From Pengzhenrongella sp031582905 (GTDB lineage: Bacteria > Actinomycetota > Actinomycetes > Actinomycetales > Cellulomonadaceae): a stretch of DNA of 64,000 bases. Shown piece by piece: positions 58,809 to 64,000 of the stretch. The stretch is from contig NZ_CP133990.1 of the NCBI RefSeq assembly GCF_031582905.1, positions 4,020,882 through 4,084,881 on the forward strand, given 5' to 3'. Under the pieces are notes generated by a model. That model did no database searches, was not told where the DNA came from, and saw only the letters and a program-made list of their open reading frames with translations. The stretch's first letter is position 1; each line of letters begins with the position of its first letter. A program made the translations under genes and the position numbers.

Positions 58809-59618
58809 CTAGCCCGTGCGCTGGGCTCGGGCGTGGGTGAGGCGGTAGGACGTCGAGCCGGTCTCGATGATGTTGCCGGCGAAGGTGAGGCGGTCGATGA
58901 TCGCGGCGCACAGGCGTGGGTCGGTGAAGGTCTTGGTCCAGGCGGAGAAGGACTGGTTGGAGGCGATGGCGACGGAGTTGGTCTCTTCGCGTTCGGTGAG
59001 GACCTGGAAGAGGAGGTCGGCGCCGCGGCGGTCGAGTTCCATGTAGCCGAGCTCGTCGATGCAGAGCAGGTCGACCCGGCCGTAGCGGGCGATGGTCTTG
59101 GCGAGGATCTTCTCGTCGGCGGCCTCGACGAGCTCGTTCACGAGCTTGGTCGCCAGGGTGTACTTGACCCGGTAGCCGGCCTCGGCGGCGGCGGTGCCCA
59201 GGGCGATGAGCAGGTGGGACTTGCCGGTGCCGGAGTCCCCGATCAGGCACAGCGGTTGGCCGTCCTTGACCCAGGTGCTGGTCGCGAGCTGGTGGATGGT
59301 GGCCGGGTTGAGGTTCGGGTTGGCGTCGAAGTCGAAGTCTCCGAGCCACTTCTCCCGGGGGAACCCGGCAGCCTTGACCCGGCGGATGGAGCGGCGCCGG
59401 GACCGGTCGTCGCACTCGGTGAGCAGGAGCTCGGCGAGGAAGGCACGGTAGGACAGCTGCTCGCGTTCGGCGGCGGCGATCATGTCCTCGGTCTTCGCGC
59501 GGATGCTGGGCAGTCGCAGCGCCCGGCACGCCTGGTCGACCGCGGCGAGGGCGGCTTCCTCGCTCATCCCGCGCCGGCGTCGCAGCGCCGGTATGGGCGC
59601 GGTGGTGGGTGTGGTCAT
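58809..59618 (-). CDS. istB: IstB-like transposition ATPase
   Basis: The 269-residue AAA+ helper of IS21 transposition has Walker A GDSGTGKSHLLIALG, Walker B RVDLLCIDELGYMELDRR and arginine-rich C-terminus. Its ATG overlaps the istA stop by 4 bp (ATGA), as usual for istAB. Confidence 0.93.
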   Translation of the reverse strand: MTTPTTAPIPALRRRRGMSEEAALAAVDQACRALRLPSIRAKTEDMIAAAEREQLSYRAFLAELLLTECDDRSRRRSIRRVKAAGFPREKWLGDFDFDANPNLNPATIHQLATSTWVKDGQPLCLIGDSGTGKSHLLIALGTAAAEAGYRVKYTLATKLVNELVEAADEKILAKTIARYGRVDLLCIDELGYMELDRRGADLLFQVLTEREETNSVAIASNQSFSAWTKTFTDPRLCAAIIDRLTFAGNIIETGSTSYRLTHARAQRTG

Positions 59619-61333
59619 GACACCTGTCCCTCGGTGGTCGCGGACGCCGGCGTGGGACCGGTCGGGTCGGGGTGGGCTCGTCGCAGCCGTAGGAGCTCGT
59701 CGTAGTGCGCGACGGACGGCAACGGTCGGGTGTCGGCGGGTAGTCCGGCGATGACCGCGGCCGGATCGCTCAGGCGCCGTTCGGTCAGGCGGACCACGAC
59801 CCGCTCGGACAGGTCCACCACGGCCGGCTGCCCGAGCCCCGCGTCCAGCGCGGCGGCCAGGTCAGCCGCGGTCGTGTTCTGGGCGATGCGGCGGGCCTCG
59901 ACGGCGACGACGTCGGCGCGCACCGCTCCGACCGACGTCGCTGCGAGCAGCCCGGCGACCACGTGCTCGGCCCGCAGGTGACGGTGCAGCAGCAGCACCT
60001 CGACCAGCTCACGGGTGCCGTCGGCGTCACCGAGCGCGGCGCGGGCGGCCGCCCAGAACGCCTCGTGGGCGCTGGTGAACGCTCCCGAGCGGCGCGCCTG
60101 TGCCAGCGCGGTGGCGCCGGGCAGGGCGCCGGGCTTGCGGGCGAGCACCTCGAGGTAGTGATCCAGCACCAGGGTCATGCCGTGCTTGCGCGGGGACCGT
60201 TCGTGGTGGGCGACTTCCACCCGCGCTGAGGACCCAGCCGCGCCGGGCGCGGCGGCATAGACGAGAACCTCGTGGGCGCGCAGCAGAACCCGCACCTGCC
60301 GGCCGACCAGTCGGGCGGGCACCGAGTACTGGTGGCAACGGACCGTGATCCGGGCATGGCGGTCCACCCGCGGGAACAACGTGATCCCCGCCTCGAACGC
60401 GGCCGGTGGCAGCGCCTGCAGCGCGGGCTGTTCCTCGGCGAACTCCGCCCCGATGGGGTGGGCACGACCGGGCAGGTGCCGGGCGTCGTCGAGGTGACCG
60501 GCGCGGGCGAGCAGCGCGTTGAGCTCGGTGACGGACTCGACTTCAGGGACGGGGACCAGGTGCCGGCGGCGGAACCGGCCGATCTCTCCTTCCACCCCGC
60601 CCTTCTCGTGCGCGCCCTCCAGGCCAGGGCGGCAGAAGAAGGAGTCGAACCCGTAGTGGGACCGCAGCTCGAGGAACCGGTCGGCCTCCTGCCGGCCGCG
60701 GCCCTGCAGCACCCGGACCACCGCAGACTTCAGGTTGTCGTACTTGATGCGCTCGGGCACCCCACCCAGAGCTTCGAAGGCCCGGACGTGGCCCTCCAGG
60801 AACGCCTCCTGCCCAGCGCTGGTGAACGCGACATGCACCGCCTTCCCGGACCCGGACAAGCGCAGCACGAACAGCTGGCACTTGGTCATCGTCCCGGCCA
60901 CGACCGCGAAGAACTCCCCGAAGTCGACCTCCGCGTCCACCCCGGGCGCGTGCTCCTGGACGACGGCGACCTCCACCCCACCCAAGCCCAGCTCGGCCTT
61001 GCAGCGGCGCACATACCGGTAGACCGTCGCCTCCGAGACCTGCGCCCCGTGCTCGGTGACCAGTCGCTGCCAGATCCGCCGAGCGGTGTGACGTTGCTTG
61101 CGCGGCGCCTGAAGATCCGCAGCAAGGATCGCGTCGATCACCGGCTTGAACTCCTCCAACGCCAGCCCCGCCCGGACCGGCGGTGCCTTGCGCGGTGGCG
61201 GGGTCGGGGCCTTCAGCGCCTGACGGACCGTGCGCCGGTGGACCTGATGACGACGCGCCAGCTCCCGGATCGACAGACCCTCACGCCGAGCATCCCGACG
61301 GATCGCCTCGAACAGCTCCATCCGACCCCGCAT
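59615..61333 (-). CDS. istA: IstA-like transposase
   Basis: The 572-residue DDE transposase has an N-terminal HTH (GLSIRELARRHQVHRRTVRQ) and catalytic region DAEVDFGEFF (first Asp), RIKYDNLKSAV (second Asp) and EGAHEKGGVEGEIG (Glu). The ATG 61333 or the ATG four codons later may be used. It lies next to the right end of the element and is intact, so the element may still be active. Confidence 0.93.
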   Translation of the reverse strand: MRGRMELFEAIRRDARREGLSIRELARRHQVHRRTVRQALKAPTPPPRKAPPVRAGLALEEFKPVIDAILAADLQAPRKQRHTARRIWQRLVTEHGAQVSEATVYRYVRRCKAELGLGGVEVAVVQEHAPGVDAEVDFGEFFAVVAGTMTKCQLFVLRLSGSGKAVHVAFTSAGQEAFLEGHVRAFEALGGVPERIKYDNLKSAVVRVLQGRGRQEADRFLELRSHYGFDSFFCRPGLEGAHEKGGVEGEIGRFRRRHLVPVPEVESVTELNALLARAGHLDDARHLPGRAHPIGAEFAEEQPALQALPPAAFEAGITLFPRVDRHARITVRCHQYSVPARLVGRQVRVLLRAHEVLVYAAAPGAAGSSARVEVAHHERSPRKHGMTLVLDHYLEVLARKPGALPGATALAQARRSGAFTSAHEAFWAAARAALGDADGTRELVEVLLLHRHLRAEHVVAGLLAATSVGAVRADVVAVEARRIAQNTTAADLAAALDAGLGQPAVVDLSERVVVRLTERRLSDPAAVIAGLPADTRPLPSVAHYDELLRLRRAHPDPTGPTPASATTEGQVS

Positions 61334-61505
61334 CCCACAGCCACCCTCCCGCCGCCAGCCCCCGCAGCGACAGGACCCACCTCACCGACCCCGGGGCCAA
61401 CCCCAGTGACGACACACCGAACAACCCCACATCCACCCCGCGAAGTGGGGCCACAACGGTGACGACAACAGCCGCTACCGGAGCCAGATCAGGTGACCAC
61501 ACTCA

Positions 61506-61902
61506 CCTGGCGGCGCGACTTGCCCGCACGCCAGAACAGCGCGACCTTGCTAGGACCAGTGCCCTGGCGATTATCAGCGCCGGCGGGCAAGAGAGCTACC
61601 ATGCGACCCGCGCGCTGCAGGCCCTACAAGACGACCTCGAGCAAGACGTGCCGCTACTCGCCGGCCTCGGCTGGCCGTTGCGGTCGCTCGCGGGGATCGC
61701 TTGGGTGGCGTCGGATGCGCTAGACCCCGTGATCGGCGACCGGCTAGCCGTGGACGCCGACCCGCGGGTCCGCCGCGCGCTTGCCGGAGCCCTCTCCGGC
61801 CGCGCGGCCGACGGACGGACTGCCCGCGCCCGCGAGATTCTCGCCTCCGACCCCCGCTACAGCGTCCGCCGGGCGCTGGAGGGCATGGACACCGACAGTT
61901 GA
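61506..61902 (+). pseudogene. HEAT-like repeat protein, right fragment
   Basis: This continues the frame of 55757-56670 after removal of the transposon and one CCTGG copy (AVYL joined to AARLARTPEQRDLARTSA). It has further helical repeats (LGWPLRSLAGIAWVASDALD; ADGRTARAREILASDPRYSV) and ends at TGA 61902. The stop is intact, so only the insertion breaks this end. Confidence 0.75.
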
Positions 61903-62058
61903 CGAACCTGTCGCAGGGCGCACAACGGGGGTCTGCGATCGTGGGCATGCAACCGCCCATGGTTCCTGGTGGCCTCGGTCTGACAGGTTCGTGAGAAATC
62001 TGACACGCGTCTGACAAGAAGGCGAGAAGTGGCCAACTCGTCCGAGAACCTACAAGGG

Positions 62059-62177
62059 GCGGGTGTAGGAACTCGCGGAACCTGTCCGCTTGCCAGCTCC
62101 GTGACCTGCGCATTGACATCAGCGTGAGACAGCTCGTGTCTCGAGTACTTGTCCGAATCTTCAGCGGTGGGGGTGAG
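62059..62177 (+). repeat. 119-bp dispersed repeat, copy B
   Basis: Gap-free partner of 34849-34967. The dyad GAGAC/GTCTC (62126-62142) is kept, although the longer hairpin of copy A is weaker because of base changes (GACATCAGC). No open frame is conserved between the copies, so the conserved feature is DNA or RNA structure. Confidence 0.85.
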
Positions 62178-62346
62178 AGCCCGTCGAGTCCATACCGCGG
62201 ACGTAGGACGGAAGTTGCTGAACCCGCCAGTCCTGTGCTCGGGCGGCCGCCGCCCTGAGCGGTCACGCTCCCGCGGGAGGGGACACGGAGCGGCGTTCCA
62301 TGTCGGGCGACGCAGGCAAAACATGAGTATCGCCATTTCAATCCCA

Positions 62347-62380
62347 TCGGCCCGCCGCCGGCAACGGGGCGGCGGGCCGA
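62347..62380. terminator. GC-rich hairpin downstream of RHS operon
   Basis: TCGGCCCGCCGCC and GGCGGCGGGCCGA are perfect 13-bp arms around an 8-base loop. It lies about 95 bp beyond the stop of the leftward small peptide gene, a good place for its terminator. Confidence 0.65.
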
Positions 62381-62473
62381 CGACGATCCGGTGACGCGCG
62401 AATCGGTCTAACCACCGACAACTTCAGGTGAGGTCACGCTCGGGGCGTGAGGTTGGGCCCGTTGGGCGGACGC

Positions 62474-62578
62474 TTACTTCTTGGAGCGGCCTCTCGTAAA
62501 AACGATGACCAGTCCAACAATCACGATTGCGAAGAAGAGCGGAACGCCATAGGGGACATTCAGTGCTCCGTTTGCCAT
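62474..62578 (-). CDS. 34-residue single-span membrane peptide after RHS gene
   Basis: From ATG 62578 a short frame reads MANGALNVPYGVPLFFAIVI then VGLVIVFTRGRSKK, one membrane helix with a basic tail, stop TAA. It starts 6 bp after the RHS stop. Position directly behind a polymorphic toxin gene is where an immunity gene is expected, though it is shorter than most. Codon use is AT-richer than the genome, as often in immunity genes. Confidence 0.55.
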   Translation of the reverse strand: MANGALNVPYGVPLFFAIVIVGLVIVFTRGRSKK

Positions 62579-62584
62579 CCTCGA

Positions 62585-64000
62585 TCACCCGTCCTCTGCA
62601 AGTCCTGCACCGATGCCTAGGCCACTGTACCCCGCACTTACGGCAACTGACGTTCGGTAGCCGACTCCCAGCGCATTCGATGCAACGCTGAAGCCAGTCC
62701 CGACAGCCCCGAATGCACCCGCAACGACGGCGCCGCGTGTGTCACCAGCCGCCAGCTCAGACCCCACCGATAGGGCGGTGGATCCGGCAGCAAGACCAAC
62801 TGCCAGGCCGCCTGTGGCGAAGACCGCGGCTGCGCCCACAACAAGACCGGCAGCGCCTAGGACGGTCGATGCGCTGACGCGCCCCGTGGGGTCGGTGTAG
62901 TTGACGGGATTGTTGGCGGCATAGGCGTAGCGGTTGGCGTTGGCGGGGTCGAGGGGTGCGTCGAGGGTGTCGTACTGGGTCCAGCGCCCTTCGGTGGGGT
63001 CGTAGTAGCGGGCGCCTTGCTTGATCCAGCCGGTGGTGCGGTCGTGCAGGCCGCCGGTGTACAGGAAGGGGGTCTGCTTGATGGCGTTGCCACCGGAGGT
63101 CTGGTCGAGCTCGGCGACGCCGTAAGGGTCGAAGGAGTATTGGAACGCGGTGGTGTCGAAGGAGGTCACCAGTGCGACGGGGGAGCCTTGGGCGTCGTAG
63201 ATGTACAGCAGCGGCTGCCCGGTAGAGGTGCGCAGCATGATGGGTTGCCCGGTGGGGTCGTTGTCCAGGTGGGCGGTCTTGCCGTCGACGGTGACCTGCT
63301 CGATGACAGGGCGTCCGGGGACGGCGCTGTCGGCGCCGTAGGTGTAGGTGTACAGGTCGTTGGGGGTCTCGTTGCGGAGAAGCTCGTTGTTCCCGATGCC
63401 GGCGTAGGTGTAGTCGTAGGTGACGCCGCCCGTGGTGACCGAGGCCATCTGGTCTCCGGCGGTGTAGGCGATGGTGCCGGCGTCGGGGTCGCTGGTGAGG
63501 TTCCCGGCGCCGTCGTAGGTGAACCCGCTGGTGGTGATCTGGTTGCCGGGGTTGTGGGTGCGGGCCTGGTCGGCCGTGGCGGTGGTGGTGGCCGTGGTGC
63601 GGTTGCCGCGGGCGTCGTAGGTGTAGGTGTACGACGTGGCGGCGATGGGCCCGCGGCGTCATTGCCGGCCGTCGTGGCAGCGCCGGTCAGGCGGCGGGCG
63701 TTGTCGTAGGTGTAGGTGGTCAGCTGGCCGGTGACGTTGTCGCGGACCCACTGGGTCAGTGACCGGTCGTCGGTCGTGGTGGTCGAGCAGTTGGGGTAGG
63801 TGGAGTTCGTGGCGTAGCAGTACTGCAGGTCGACCACGGTGTCGGGTGAGCCGCCGTTGATGGAGGGGGCGTTGCGCTTACCGAGGATCCGGGACGGTCG
63901 TCCGGAGGCGTCGTAGTCGGTGTGGGAGTGCGCGGCCCACACGGTGTTGGCGGCGTTGGTCTGCATCCAGGTGTCGGTGCGCCGGCCCTTGTCGTCCACG
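62585..64000 (-). CDS. RHS-repeat protein with hydrophobic C-terminal domain (5' end outside window, frameshifted)
   Basis: Tyr/Gly YD-type repeats (RGNRTTATTTATADQ; YTYAGIGNNELLRNETP) lead to the RHS core end (GARYYDPTEGRWTQYDTLDA; NRYAYAANNPVNYTDPTGR). After this core comes a unique C-terminus of about 95 residues rich in Gly/Ala/Val (TVLGAAGLVVGAAAVFATGG), with three or four possible membrane segments. RHS proteins deliver such tips as toxins. One base is missing at 63647-63649 (GGG). The N-terminus lies beyond the window. Confidence 0.85.

Larger units (their letters stand above)
56671..61505. mobile_element. IS21-family transposon carrying merA-merR, 4835 bp
   Basis: The left end TGAGTGTCGTCAAGTGA and the right end (reverse complement) TGAGTGTGGTCACCTGA match at 14 of 17 positions. 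CCTGG flanks it on both sides (56666-56670 and 61506-61510), a 5-bp target duplication. Sub-terminal repeats with TGTCGTCAC and TGGCCCCACTT occur at both ends (near 56699 and 61445), as in IS21 relatives. It carries istA/istB and the mercury genes as cargo. Confidence 0.9.
61903..62473. other. intergenic with dispersed repeat and hairpin
   Basis: No gene was recognised in this 571-bp region. It holds copy B of the 119-bp repeat (62059-62177), a large hairpin at 62347-62380 and some lower-GC DNA around 62310-62340. The right boundary of the accessory island is probably here. Confidence 0.5.

Overview
The window comes from a very GC-rich actinobacterium, most likely a Cellulomonas-like member of the Micrococcales. 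This is an inference from strong G/C third-position codon use, a secreted GH10 xylanase, C50-carotenoid-type genes, a six-gene Mrp antiporter operon and a TPP-riboswitch thiamine transporter. No rRNA is present; one tRNA-Gly(CCC) is.

Layout. 0-6.5 kb: the end of an MFS gene, then a minus-strand isoprenoid/carotenoid group (UbiA-type elongase, CrtI-like desaturase, idi, flavoprotein) and a plus-strand glycosyltransferase. 6.5-12.8 kb: a tightly overlapping minus-strand operon that reads as a circular-bacteriocin cluster: hydrophobic precursor, SpoIIM/DUF95 protein, two small membrane proteins, and two ABC ATPase/permease pairs. 13.4-17.7 kb: xylanase, a VapBC toxin-antitoxin pair with its operator, tRNA-Gly, dcd and a hypothetical gene. 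17.9-24.6 kb: mrpAB-C-D-E-F-G. 25.0-29.4 kb: TPP riboswitch and thiBPQ. 29.4-34.7 kb: two acetyltransferase-like genes, an AbiEi/DUF559 protein, a DUF305 lipoprotein and a TrpRS.

34.85-62.18 kb is an accessory island bracketed by two 119-bp direct repeats (97 of 119 positions identical). It holds a PD-(D/E)XK-like protein, an EcsC protein, an AlbA_2 (Schlafen-type) protein, a type III restriction-modification pair, a GIY-YIG protein, an IS5-type element, a plasmid-like gene, SLH repeats, a RibD-like deaminase, and a Pycsar anti-phage operon (nucleotide cyclase, an SEC-C/possible E2-like protein, DUF5706 membrane effector). It also contains a 4.8-kb IS21-type transposon carrying merA and merR, inserted in a HEAT-like gene with a CCTGG target duplication. 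Two copies of a 0.5-kb module with a small paralogous gene lie inside. The window ends in an RHS toxin-like gene followed by a 34-residue membrane peptide.

Sequence quality matters here. More than twenty otherwise well conserved genes are broken by single-base changes, nearly all a one-base deficit in a short G or C run. Restoring one base gives full-length proteins and the usual ATGA/GTGA overlaps, so most breaks are probably assembly errors, not real pseudogenes. Coordinates for such genes span the whole inferred gene. True remnants (resolvase, HEAT gene halves, SLH gene, IS30-like fragment) are marked as pseudogenes.
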